NCBI RefSeq assembly: GCF_009498735.1
Contig: NZ_ML762429.1
Span: forward strand, 119,363 to 183,362
Source of the DNA: Gracilibacillus oryzae
Lineage (GTDB): Bacteria > Bacillota > Bacilli > Bacillales > Amphibacillaceae
Direction: 5' to 3'
Length of the DNA: 64,000 nucleotides
Shown: positions 16,647 to 24,573 of the stretch, in pieces
How positions within the stretch are numbered: the stretch's first letter is position 1
How the letters are laid out: every line of letters begins with the position of its first letter
The notes under the pieces: model-generated
Databases searched by the model: none
The model's input: the letters and a program-made list of their open reading frames with translations, nothing else
What the model was told of the DNA's origin: nothing
Position numbers and translations under genes: made by a program

Positions 16647-18230
16647 TCAACCTTTATGGATATAATATTTTTTAAGGATTTCTATTATGTGGTTTTCTCT
16701 TTTTTCTTCTAATAATTTAAGTAATTTTTCTCCATCATAAAAGACATCGAGAGTTTCTGGTTTTACGTTTTTATGTGTATTTATGTTTTCCAATGCTTTT
16801 GATGCATCCTCTGAAAATTTAGCAGTGGTAATATAACATCCTTTAACCGGAAATGAATTTTGTTTTTGTAACTCCTCTCTAGCGAATGGTAATGTCGTGT
16901 TAAAAAACCATTTAACTGTATTTTTCTTATCATGTGGTTTTAATGGTATTTCAATGTTAGAGTTTCTACCTTTAAATTCATAAACAATAATTTCCTGTTT
17001 TTGAAAGTCCCGAACAATTACATCATATTCGTATTCACGAGGTGTTCCATCATCTTCTTTTCTTTTTAAAACCTTGCCTTGTTCTATTGATGCATCTGGA
17101 TACATTTTTTTTATAAAAGGATACATCAATGCTTCAAACAAATCACCTTTCATATTTCCTAAATTATTTGATTGTCCAGACTTGTCCATATCAGATAATG
17201 TTGAATCCACATTCTCTATAATATCTTCAGATGTACCAAAATCATTAGCTATTGCACTTTTGATTTCTTTGACTTTATGAATGATGGGATATATATTTTC
17301 TCCATAAATTGACCCTAAATTAAGCATTATAAAACCTAATTTTTTTAATTGGCTAAATGCATGTGAAGTAATTTCTTGATAAACAACTATAGGTAGTATT
17401 TTTCTTTCATTTTTTGCACTTGAGCGGACAGCTTGTACTCTTCTTAAAAAGCCCTGAACATCACATGACATATAAGTTCTAGAAACAACTACATCTATTA
17501 CAACTAAAGTCTTCTTTTCATCCCGTTCATTATTACTTCTTAAAACAGTATTATAACCTGTGGTGTTTGTATAAGCGTAAGCATCCCAAACGTAATTATT
17601 ATGTTCAGCACCTTTAGTCAATTTAGTTGCATTTCTATATACAAAAAACCTATTATCAATAAAATTATGCTTTATTAACCAATTACGTATATCTGGAATG
17701 AACATGCAATCCAAAACCATATTATTTTTATGTTGATATATCAATGAAATAGAATTTTTTTTATGACTTGATAAAATTATATAGTTAATACCACTCTTAG
17801 TTTCAATCTCTACCAACCTTAAGTTAATCAGCATACTTAATATTTCATTCAATGTATTAGACTTTTCTTTTTCTTTTCTTACGGGTGATGCTGTAATCTT
17901 TAAACTTTCATAATATGAAATAATTCCGTTATTGGATTCTAGTAAGTTTAATAAGTGATATACTGGTGGCCGATTCTTCTTTGTTATCTCTTTAACAATA
18001 TTAGTATTTAGTCCTTTTTTGTTACCATAGTAAACATACTGGCCATTACCAAATGTTACAGGATTACTTGATTTCATAACTTCTTTATCACAAGCCCTCG
18101 AAATAATCTTCCTTGCATTATCAGATGTTATTCGAAATTTATCTTGTAACATTTGGTTTAATTCTTTGCCCGTTTTAAAGACATTCTCATTTGAAAATAT
18201 TTCTTTTAGATACTTATGATATTTGCTCAC
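16647..18230 (-). CDS. Winged-helix protein with C-terminal PD-(D/E)XK nuclease-like domain
   Basis: This 527-residue protein belongs to no family I recognise by name. Residues 1-75 look like a winged-helix domain (TSDNARKIISRACDKEVM... NGQYVYYG). The middle (about 205-260) contains a basic DxxxxR-rich stretch. Residues 358-450 look like a PD-(D/E)XK nuclease: GNMKGDLFEALMYPF (E366), YEYDVIV (D403) and VYEFKGRN (E418, K420). A DNA-cleaving restriction or anti-element role is therefore likely. GTG 18230 follows GGGGTGAT. It is the only gene of module A, and the 130-bp direct repeat lies directly upstream of it. Confidence 0.6.
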   Translation of the reverse strand: MSKYHKYLKEIFSNENVFKTGKELNQMLQDKFRITSDNARKIISRACDKEVMKSSNPVTFGNGQYVYYGNKKGLNTNIVKEITKKNRPPVYHLLNLLESNNGIISYYESLKITASPVRKEKEKSNTLNEILSMLINLRLVEIETKSGINYIILSSHKKNSISLIYQHKNNMVLDCMFIPDIRNWLIKHNFIDNRFFVYRNATKLTKGAEHNNYVWDAYAYTNTTGYNTVLRSNNERDEKKTLVVIDVVVSRTYMSCDVQGFLRRVQAVRSSAKNERKILPIVVYQEITSHAFSQLKKLGFIMLNLGSIYGENIYPIIHKVKEIKSAIANDFGTSEDIIENVDSTLSDMDKSGQSNNLGNMKGDLFEALMYPFIKKMYPDASIEQGKVLKRKEDDGTPREYEYDVIVRDFQKQEIIVYEFKGRNSNIEIPLKPHDKKNTVKWFFNTTLPFAREELQKQNSFPVKGCYITTAKFSEDASKALENINTHKNVKPETLDVFYDGEKLLKLLEEKRENHIIEILKKYYIHKG

Positions 18231-18251
18231 TTAATCACCCCTATATAAATG

Positions 18252-18381
18252 TTGTCACACTGCCCTTATATTATTTAAATTAATATTAAATAGTGCTTTC
18301 ATTTTCTTTATAAAACATTGATAAATTAACATTTTTCTAATATTTCCTCTACTAAAAATGTCACACATATATCAATTTTAT
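18252..18381 (+). repeat. 130-bp direct repeat, copy 1
   Basis: It matches 18529-18658 without gaps at an offset of 277 bases and about 90% identity. It starts TTGTCACACTGCCC, contains the AT palindrome TTAAATTAATATTAA-type core and ends with a second TGTCACAC. It lies in the 5' region of the 527-residue protein gene. Confidence 0.85.
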
Positions 18382-18528
18382 AGTATTCTGTAAGTTTGTG
18401 GGTAAATATATGTGATAAGATGATAATTTCATTATTTACTGGTTTGTTTATGCTCTAGTCCATCACCTAAATTCAAATCACTTTTACCACTACACACTTA
18501 TCAATTATTTTTCCACATTTAAATAGGC

Positions 18529-18658
18529 TTGTCACACTGCCCTTATATTATTTAAATTAATATTAAATAGTGCTTCCATTTTCTTTTCAAAACATTGATA
18601 AATCAACATTTCTCTAATATTTTCTCTACTGGAAGTGTCACACATACATTCATTTTAT
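18529..18658 (+). repeat. 130-bp direct repeat, copy 2
   Basis: Second copy of the repeat at 18252. Each copy is itself bracketed by TGTCACAC motifs about 105 bases apart. This copy lies between copy 1 and the recombinase relic. Confidence 0.85.
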
Positions 18659-18689
18659 AAAATGTTTGTAGTATATGTATTAAATAAGC

Positions 18690-18882
18690 CGTCTATTAAA
18701 GTAGTTTCTTTGGAACAAGTGCATAGTATTTTAATTAAATTTCAAAGGTACTCCCTAAAGTATACGCTGAGGAACAAAAGGATTTACTCCATACAATCAT
18801 TAATAAAATTACAGTAATTGAAAGAGATTCACCAGATGAAAGAAGCGTCAAGGACATTGAATTGTTCTTTGACTTCCATTAA
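18690..18882 (+). pseudogene. 3' relic of a serine-recombinase gene (Ccr/resolvase-like)
   Basis: Two plus-strand frames joined by a frameshift near 18745 read SLEQVHSILIKFQ then KVYAEEQKDLLHTIINKITV, ERSVKDIELFFDFH and a TAA stop at 18880-18882. This pattern of a coiled region followed by a short beta segment with IEL-F is typical of the C-terminus of large serine recombinases, the enzymes that move SCC elements (CcrA/B/C) and many phages. The N-terminal catalytic part is missing and the frame is broken. It ends 14 bp from the att-like repeat in rlmH. Assignment to Ccr rather than another serine recombinase is uncertain. Confidence 0.6.
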
Positions 18883-18896
18883 GAATGACTATGTAC

Positions 18897-18914
18897 TTAC
18901 TTGTGATACGGTTC
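18897..18914 (-). repeat. att-like repeat 1 (rlmH 3' end, right end of the island)
   Basis: TTACTTGTGATACGGTTC on the plus strand, the last six codons of rlmH on the minus strand. It is the reference copy for repeats at 2339, 3942 and 16208. Confidence 0.8.
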
Positions 18915-19376
18915 CCCCCGATTAATCCGAAACCCCCGATAAACCTGCTCCAACAATATCAACCTCATCACCTGATGCGGAAACGTCATCTTAGAAAAAG
19001 ATAAAGCCAAATCACTCCGCTGCTGCACTTCCTCACTGATCCCCAAAGAACCGCCAATCACAAAAGCAATCTTACTTTTCCCATAGGTCGCCAGCTCGTC
19101 CATCTTTGCAGCTAACTGTTCAGAGCTCAGCATCTTCCCATTAATCTCAAGTGTAATCACATAAGTATCCTGACTAATATGAGCAAGAATACGCTCGCCT
19201 TCTTTTCGTTTCACTTCGATCATTTCCGCTTCACTCATATTTTCTGGTGCCTTTTCATCTGCCACTTCGGCAATCTCTACCTTGGCATATGTACTGAGCC
19301 GTTTCATATATTCCTGGATACCTTGCTTGAGGTATTTCTCTTTTAATTTTCCAACTGTTACAATGGTTATTTTCAT
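18897..19376 (-). CDS. rlmH: 23S rRNA (pseudouridine1915-N3)-methyltransferase RlmH
   Basis: This 159-residue SPOUT methyltransferase modifies pseudouridine 1915 in helix 69 of 23S rRNA, using S-adenosylmethionine. Full family length is present, with FVIGGSLGI in the knot region and the conserved C-terminus [19 protein letters not shown]...GEPYHK. In staphylococci the same gene (orfX) is the integration site of SCC elements; here the island begins exactly at its stop codon and the coding sequence remains intact. In B. subtilis the orthologue (yydA) also lies downstream of the walRK cluster. Confidence 0.97.
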   Translation of the reverse strand: MKITIVTVGKLKEKYLKQGIQEYMKRLSTYAKVEIAEVADEKAPENMSEAEMIEVKRKEGERILAHISQDTYVITLEINGKMLSSEQLAAKMDELATYGKSKIAFVIGGSLGISEEVQQRSDLALSFSKMTFPHQVMRLILLEQVYRGFRINRGEPYHK

Positions 19377-19430
19377 TGCAGTGTCATCCTTTGCTCTTTT
19401 ATCCCCTATAGTTTACCACAGTTAAAATCA

Positions 19431-19494
19431 AGCTATTGCCGAACCCGTAGAAACCTCATCTCTACAAAATGCAAACTCAGCAGTTCGGCAATAG
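19431..19494 (-). terminator. Long inverted repeat between ohrR and rlmH
   Basis: CTATTGCCGAAC at 19433-19444 pairs with GTTCGGCAATAG at 19483-19494, enclosing about 38 bases. GATTTT follows on the minus strand, so it may end ohrR transcription. Confidence 0.4.
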
Positions 19495-19503
19495 AAGCTT
19501 AAT

Positions 19504-19938
19504 CTATTCAGTATCTAACTGCACAAGCATCTTATTCAAAATCCGCTTTAATTGAATCGCTTCTTCCACATCCAAATTAGTCTGTTCAATAAATTTTAAC
19601 GGAATCTGTTCCGCTTGCTTCTCTGTCTGCTTGCCTTGCTCGGTTAGGACAACTTCTACGATCCGTTCATCTTCTTTGGAACGCTCCCTTTTTACTAATC
19701 CATGCTCTTCCATTCGTTTCAGCATGGGAGTCAGTGTGCCTGAATCAAGGAAAAGGCGTTTGCCTAATGCTTTTACGGAAATACGATCTTTTTCCCAGAG
19801 AACAAGTAGTACTAGGTATTGCGGGTAGGTTATGTTCAATTCCTCCAGTAATGGACGATAGTGTTTGGTCATTTCACGTGTGGCTGCTTACACTGGAAAA
19901 CAGATTTGATTATCTAATTTCATTATTTCATTTGTCAT
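19504..19938 (-). pseudogene. ohrR: ohrR, organic-peroxide-sensing MarR regulator cut by an in-frame stop
   Basis: From ATG 19938 the frame reads MTNEIMKLDNQICF, matching the OhrR start with its redox-sensing cysteine (C13 here). It then meets TAA at 19888-19890 where OhrR has a tyrosine codon, and continues in the same frame with AATREMTKHYRPLLEELNITYPQYL through the winged helix (LFLDSGTLTPMLKRMEEHG) to the normal end. The whole frame is 145 codons, the OhrR length. An internal ATG at 19872 would give a 122-residue protein without the sensor cysteine. OhrR represses ohr until peroxides oxidise the cysteine; the ohr gene next door is also destroyed, so loss of the pair looks genuine. Confidence 0.75.
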
Positions 19939-20001
19939 TGTTGATCACTCTTAGGCTTTATTATACCAAGTCGAGAAGTAAAATTATAATAAGTGACGCA
20001 A

Positions 20002-20044
20002 CACAATTAAATTGCGAACAATCTATTTGTAAACAATTAATTAA
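20002..20044. promoter_or_regulatory. OhrR operator-like sequence
   Basis: CACAATTAAATTGCG (20002-20016) is close to the OhrR box TACAATT-A-AATTGTA of B. subtilis. A second, poorer half-site (TTGTAAACAATTAATT) follows. It lies between the decayed ohrR and ohr remnants and supports their identification. Confidence 0.55.
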
Positions 20045-20058
20045 GGGCGTGTTTTAAT

Positions 20059-20109
20059 ATGGGATCAGCGTTATACACAGCATCATCAACAGCATCTGGC
20101 GGGCTATAG
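20059..20109 (+). pseudogene. 5' relic of ohr (organic hydroperoxide resistance)
   Basis: ATG at 20059 starts GSALYTASSTASGG and then a stop, matching the opening of Ohr (xLFTAxxTxxGGR). The rest, up to about 20260, is eroded and gives no clear Ohr sequence. The divergent position from ohrR and the OhrR-like box between them match the usual ohrR-ohr arrangement. Confidence 0.5.
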
Positions 20110-20278
20110 TATAACCAACCAGATAAAGACTCCAAGAATCTGAAGGGTTAAATGATATCAGTATATTGTAAAACGAGATTCATAATGTTACTGGGTGTTT
20201 TACGGGATGTGAGTTTGGAAGTTTCTGTAGCGCCACACAAGCCATTATCTCAAATAATAAGTAAAATAATATTTTTAA

Positions 20279-20317
20279 TTGCACAAAGGGAAACATTGCC
20301 CTTTGTGCAATTTTTAT
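20279..20317 (+). promoter_or_regulatory. Perfect 12-bp inverted repeat before the TetR gene
   Basis: TTGCACAAAGGG (20279-20290) and CCCTTTGTGCAA (20299-20310) form a perfect palindrome with an 8-base centre, followed by TTTTT. It could be the operator through which the TetR protein controls its own operon, or an old terminator of the ohr remnant. Its position 40 bp before the TetR ribosome binding site favours the operator, but the T-run keeps the terminator possible. Confidence 0.5.
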
Positions 20318-20356
20318 GTTATAACTAAATATAGAATGATAAGCGGAGGTGTAAAG

Positions 20357-20965
20357 ATGTCAGATGAAAGTCTAAGGTTAAAAAAGAAAAATGCTACGAG
20401 GCGTGCTCTTGCGGAAGCTGCGTTTGACTTAGCAATGGAGCGTGGTTTAGATGACTTTGTGGTAGAGGACATTGTGTCAATGGCAGGCTATTCAAGGAGA
20501 ACATTTGCGAATCATTTTTCCTGTAAGGAAGAAGCAATCGCTAGCGCTCTCACCATGAATGATTTTCGAGAACATGATGAGGCACATTCCTTAGAAGGAC
20601 TTACGCCACTGACTACCATCGAAATGTATATCAAGCGCAGTTTTACCATTGATAAATTACAAAGATTGCACGAATTGATTTTATTATCCAAAAGTCACCC
20701 AACCTTGAAATTATATGTGACTGGTGTTTTAAAAGAAACCCAGGACTATGCTAGACAGGGTATTAAGGAAGGTTTTGGTGATGCTTATTCTGAAGAGTAT
20801 TACCACCTGTTAATTGGTGCAGTATTTGGTGCTCTAATGCCTGTCCTTGATGGAAGCATTAATGTTCATTTGCCGATTGGTGACACAGCACAAGACCAAC
20901 CTGATAATGAATTTCAGAAATACATGGAAATCGTCTTCTCCAAATTAAAGGAAGGCTTCAAATAA
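20357..20965 (+). CDS. TetR-family transcriptional regulator
   Basis: This 202-residue regulator has an N-terminal TetR helix-turn-helix (VEDIVSMAGYSRRTFANHFSCKEEA, about residues 37-61) and a variable ligand-binding C-terminal part. ATG 20357 follows GCGGAGGTG. The MMPL transporter starts 26 bp downstream, so it probably represses this efflux operon and responds to a transported compound. The palindrome at 20279 is the candidate operator. Confidence 0.9.
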   Translation: MSDESLRLKKKNATRRALAEAAFDLAMERGLDDFVVEDIVSMAGYSRRTFANHFSCKEEAIASALTMNDFREHDEAHSLEGLTPLTTIEMYIKRSFTIDKLQRLHELILLSKSHPTLKLYVTGVLKETQDYARQGIKEGFGDAYSEEYYHLLIGAVFGALMPVLDGSINVHLPIGDTAQDQPDNEFQKYMEIVFSKLKEGFK

Positions 20966-20991
20966 AATTAAAACGAGTAGGAGTTTAGAAA

Positions 20992-23289
20992 ATGTCGAAG
21001 TTATTTTACAGAATTGGTAAGACAGCATATAACAAGCCATGGGCATTTATTGCCAGCTGGGTAATCATTTTAGGAATTATTATCGCAGCAATTGTATCAA
21101 ATGGTGTGAGCATGACCAGTGAAACAAGAATTGATGGGACAGAAGCTCAGGAAGTTCTTGACCAGCTAGCAGAGGATTTCCCGGTCGCTTCAGGTGGTCA
21201 AGGAAGCTTTATATTTGAAGTCCCTGAAGGGCAGCAAGTTGACGATCAAGCTAATGCAGCATCACTTGCAAACGTGATTAACAACATTTATGAGTTAGAC
21301 TTTGTCGTCAATCCGCTTGATATAGTAGGAGATAGTGAAGATATGGCTCAACTGCAAGAGCTGCAAAGTCAGCTCGCGCAAATGCAGGAAAGCGAAATCT
21401 CTTATAGACCCTTAGTGGTTAACCAGATGCCTATTCCAGGAGTCAAGGTCTCTGAAGAAGGGAACATAGCGCTTTTTCAATTTCAAATGACAGAACAAGC
21501 GGAGAACTTATCTGAAGATCAATTAAACCAATTAACAGATCTAGCGGATAACGTTGAAGAGGATACATCAATTAATGCTCTCTCAACAGGTTCACTTCAA
21601 GGTACGGATATCCCAATCGGGGGCACCCATGAAATCATCGGGCTGATTGTTGCCGGGATTGTCCTTGTGGTGACATTAGGCTCACTTATTGCAGCAGGAT
21701 TACCACTTCTTGTTGCACTTGTCGGTGTGGGTGTTGGAGTCGGTGGTACCTTTGCCATGTCGAGTCTGTTTGAAATGAACAGCCTTACTCCAGTCCTAGC
21801 TTTAATGGTTGGTCTGGCAGTAGGGATTGATTATGCGTTATTTATTGTGAATAGACAAAGGAAGATAATTTTTGAAGAAAATCTGTCAGCTAAGGAAGCT
21901 GCGCCACGTGCGGTAGGAACAGCAGGAAGTGCCGTATTCTTTGCCGGATTAACGGTGATCATCGCGCTGTGCGGATTATTAGTTATCGGGATTTCCTTTT
22001 TAAGCAGTATGGCTCTTGTTGCTTCCTTGACGGTATTTATCGATGTACTTGTGGCACTTACATTATTACCTGCTATTTTAGGATTAGTTGGAGAGAGAAT
22101 TGTATCCGCAAAGGCAAGAAAAAAACATAATAAGAAAGACAAGAACAAGCCTACTTTTGCAAGTAAATGGATTAATGGGATTATCAAGCTTAGATGGCCT
22201 GTTGTTGTGCTGATCATTTTTATTTTAGGTACACTAACGATTCCTGTTTCCGATATGAACTTAGGAATGCCTTCAGGGGCCAGTGCGAATAAGGATACAG
22301 CCCAAAGGCAAAGCTATGACATTATTTCAGAAAGCTTTGGCGAAGGTTATAACAGCACCTTGATTCTTGTAGCAAATGATAAGGATGGCAATGCAATTGA
22401 TACACAAGAGTATCTTCAATTGCTATCTAATATTAATGAACTTGATAGTACGGTAGAGGTATCACCAGGTGGGTTTAATGACGATGGAACGATAGGGATT
22501 GTGAGCATCACCCCAACTGCTGGCCCTACAGATGAAGAAACACATGATTTAGTAGAATATTTGAGAACAAATGACTCTGTAGTTGAGAATACCAATCTTG
22601 ATATCGGGGTAAGTGGACTAACGGCGATTAATATTGATATTTCGGATAACCTATCTGAGGTATTTCCAATTTATATTGGTATTATCGTTCTGTTATCCTT
22701 AGTTATCTTACTGGTTGTGTTCAGATCGGTTATTGTACCAATCAAAGCAACAGTTGGTTTCTTATTGAGTATTATGGCCACGTTTGGTGTAACGACAGCC
22801 GTCTTTCAATGGAACTGGTTCGGAATAGGTGCTATATTCGGAATCGATACTGGTGGTCCTTTACTAAGCTTTATTCCGATTATGGTAACAGGTATCTTGT
22901 ATGGTCTAGCGATGGATTACCAAGTATTCCTTGTATCCTCCATGCGTGAAGCTTATATTCATGGCCACAAAGGGGATAATGCAGTTATTAACGGCTATAC
23001 CATTGCAAGTAGAGTGGTTGTTGCGGCAGCATTAATCATGGTTTCCGTCTTCTCAGGCTTTATCTTTACAGATGACATTATGATTAAACAAATAGGGTTC
23101 GCCCTTGCCTTTGGTATTTTGATCGATGCATTCTTAATTCGAATGATCTTCGTACCAGCTGTCATGTCCATATTCGGTGACAAAGTTTGGTGGTTGCCAA
23201 AATGGTTAGATAAAATCTTGCCTAACTTGGACATTGAGGGTGAAAAATTAACGCAGGAACTTGCGAAGGAAAAAAGTGAAGAGAAGTAG
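20992..23289 (+). CDS. MMPL-family (RND-type) transporter, YdfJ-like
   Basis: This 765-residue membrane protein has the MMPL pattern: one N-terminal membrane helix, a large outer domain, five helices with LMVGLAVGIDYALFIVNRQR (about residue 270-290), a second outer domain, and a second helix bundle with GILYGLAMDYQVFLVSSMRE (about 640-660). The aspartates in GIDYA and AMDYQ are the proton-relay residues of this family. B. subtilis YdfJ/YdgH are relatives. Members export lipids, drugs or other hydrophobic molecules; the substrate is unknown. It forms an operon with the TetR gene upstream. Confidence 0.9.
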   Translation: MSKLFYRIGKTAYNKPWAFIASWVIILGIIIAAIVSNGVSMTSETRIDGTEAQEVLDQLAEDFPVASGGQGSFIFEVPEGQQVDDQANAASLANVINNIYELDFVVNPLDIVGDSEDMAQLQELQSQLAQMQESEISYRPLVVNQMPIPGVKVSEEGNIALFQFQMTEQAENLSEDQLNQLTDLADNVEEDTSINALSTGSLQGTDIPIGGTHEIIGLIVAGIVLVVTLGSLIAAGLPLLVALVGVGVGVGGTFAMSSLFEMNSLTPVLALMVGLAVGIDYALFIVNRQRKIIFEENLSAKEAAPRAVGTAGSAVFFAGLTVIIALCGLLVIGISFLSSMALVASLTVFIDVLVALTLLPAILGLVGERIVSAKARKKHNKKDKNKPTFASKWINGIIKLRWPVVVLIIFILGTLTIPVSDMNLGMPSGASANKDTAQRQSYDIISESFGEGYNSTLILVANDKDGNAIDTQEYLQLLSNINELDSTVEVSPGGFNDDGTIGIVSITPTAGPTDEETHDLVEYLRTNDSVVENTNLDIGVSGLTAINIDISDNLSEVFPIYIGIIVLLSLVILLVVFRSVIVPIKATVGFLLSIMATFGVTTAVFQWNWFGIGAIFGIDTGGPLLSFIPIMVTGILYGLAMDYQVFLVSSMREAYIHGHKGDNAVINGYTIASRVVVAAALIMVSVFSGFIFTDDIMIKQIGFALAFGILIDAFLIRMIFVPAVMSIFGDKVWWLPKWLDKILPNLDIEGEKLTQELAKEKSEEK

Positions 23290-23301
23290 ATCTAATAAAA
23301 A

Positions 23302-23338
23302 TGGAGACTGTCCTAAGAGACATGTCTCTATTTTTTTC
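23302..23338 (+). terminator. Terminator after the MMPL gene
   Basis: GGAGAC...GTCTC with a partly paired centre, followed by TATTTTTTT, lies 12 bp after the stop. Confidence 0.65.
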
Positions 23339-23476
23339 CTTCACCCTTTTCTGTATTGACTTAACATAGTGCCTTAACACAGACTAATGAAACGAAGACA
23401 TACATTTTTTGAAATGATATACTTATTGATAGAGATAAGAATGTTGGATACCATTTAGAAATGAAGGGGAAAAAAT

Positions 23477-24109
23477 ATGAAAGTAATTAAACCAAATATA
23501 CCTGCAGAACTACCACAAGGAAATTTCCAGGACATACTCTATGAGGAAGACCCACACCTAAGTAACATGGAAATTGAAGGATCTCATTTTGATAACGAGG
23601 TGCTGGATCGTGTTCATTTAAATAATATGGTGATTAAACAATCGACATTTCAGCATACGTCTTTCGAAAATATCGACATTACAGATGTTCTTTTTGAGAA
23701 TTGTGACCTTTCCAATGCCGACTTAAGTAAAGCGAGCATCCATCGAGTGGCATTCAAGAACTGTAAGCTATTAGGGGTGCAGTTTATTGAGGGGAGATTT
23801 GGCAATGTAACTTTTGATAATTGCGTCTTATCCATGTGCAATTTCGGTGATTCCAAATTAGAAAAAACACAATTCACCGAATCAAACCTCCAGAATGCGG
23901 ATTTCTTTAATTGCAAACTGGCAAAAACAATCTATTCTTACTGTGACCTGACTGGGGCTAATTTCGACTCTACCAAGCTAAAAGGGGTTGATATTAGTAC
24001 GTCTCAATTTGAAACACTCGTGGTGAAAATAGAGGATTTAAAAGGCTGCATCGTCTCCCAGCACCAGGCAATTCACTTTGCTTCCATGTTGGGACTGGAT
24101 ATACGATAA
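23477..24109 (+). CDS. Pentapeptide-repeat protein
   Basis: This 210-residue protein is made almost wholly of pentapeptide repeats (A/C-D/N-L/F-x-x), for example LFENCDLSNADLSKAS, LQNADFFNC and CDLTGANFDST. The repeats should fold into a right-handed quadrilateral beta helix. Some relatives (Qnr, MfpA) mimic DNA and protect gyrase from quinolones, but most have no known function and nothing here points to one. ATG 23477 follows AAGGGG. It is a single-gene unit. Confidence 0.85.
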   Translation: MKVIKPNIPAELPQGNFQDILYEEDPHLSNMEIEGSHFDNEVLDRVHLNNMVIKQSTFQHTSFENIDITDVLFENCDLSNADLSKASIHRVAFKNCKLLGVQFIEGRFGNVTFDNCVLSMCNFGDSKLEKTQFTESNLQNADFFNCKLAKTIYSYCDLTGANFDSTKLKGVDISTSQFETLVVKIEDLKGCIVSQHQAIHFASMLGLDIR

Positions 24110-24123
24110 GCTTTTCCCGAAAA

Positions 24124-24567
24124 GGTTGGGACAAAAGTAGTTTGTTGATCTTGAAATCCGGATGATCCGTAATTCGTTCGGATGATTAGCTTTTTGAAAA
24201 AGGATTTATCATCCTCCACTTGATCTCAGATTCTTGCTATGGAAGAGAGACTTTCAATAGAATGGATGATCGTGCCAAAACTTAGCTTAATTAATGCTGT
24301 CTTAAAGGGACAATATTCGTTCCACTTATTAGTCTAGAAATCATAAAGCTTTAGAAAATGCGAGACTCTTGCGGGAACAGCGCGAGCTGAAGATCCACTT
24401 GGTAAAGCGGGTTTCTTTAACAAGTTAGCAGACCGCCGTGCCGGCAGAAAGCGAGTATTTTCCCCAGCGGTGTACTAGCATTATCTATATTAGTACATTA
24501 GTGAGTGACACACTATTGACATTTATTGTTCGGCTTTTAGATTAACTATTTTTGTTATGTCCCAGCC
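24124..24567. repeat. MITE-like intergenic repeat, copy 1
   Basis: The 24110-24573 gap has no gene. It is bounded by GGTTGGGACA--AAAAG (24124) and the inverted TTTTTGTTATGTCCCAGCC (24549-24567). Inside, around 24365-24400, lies the motif GACTCTTGCGGGAACAGCG followed by CGAGCTGAAGATCC, shared with the repeat at 43181-43428. Together these look like members of one dispersed repeat family with terminal inverted repeats. Confidence 0.6.
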
Positions 24568-24573
24568 TTTTTC

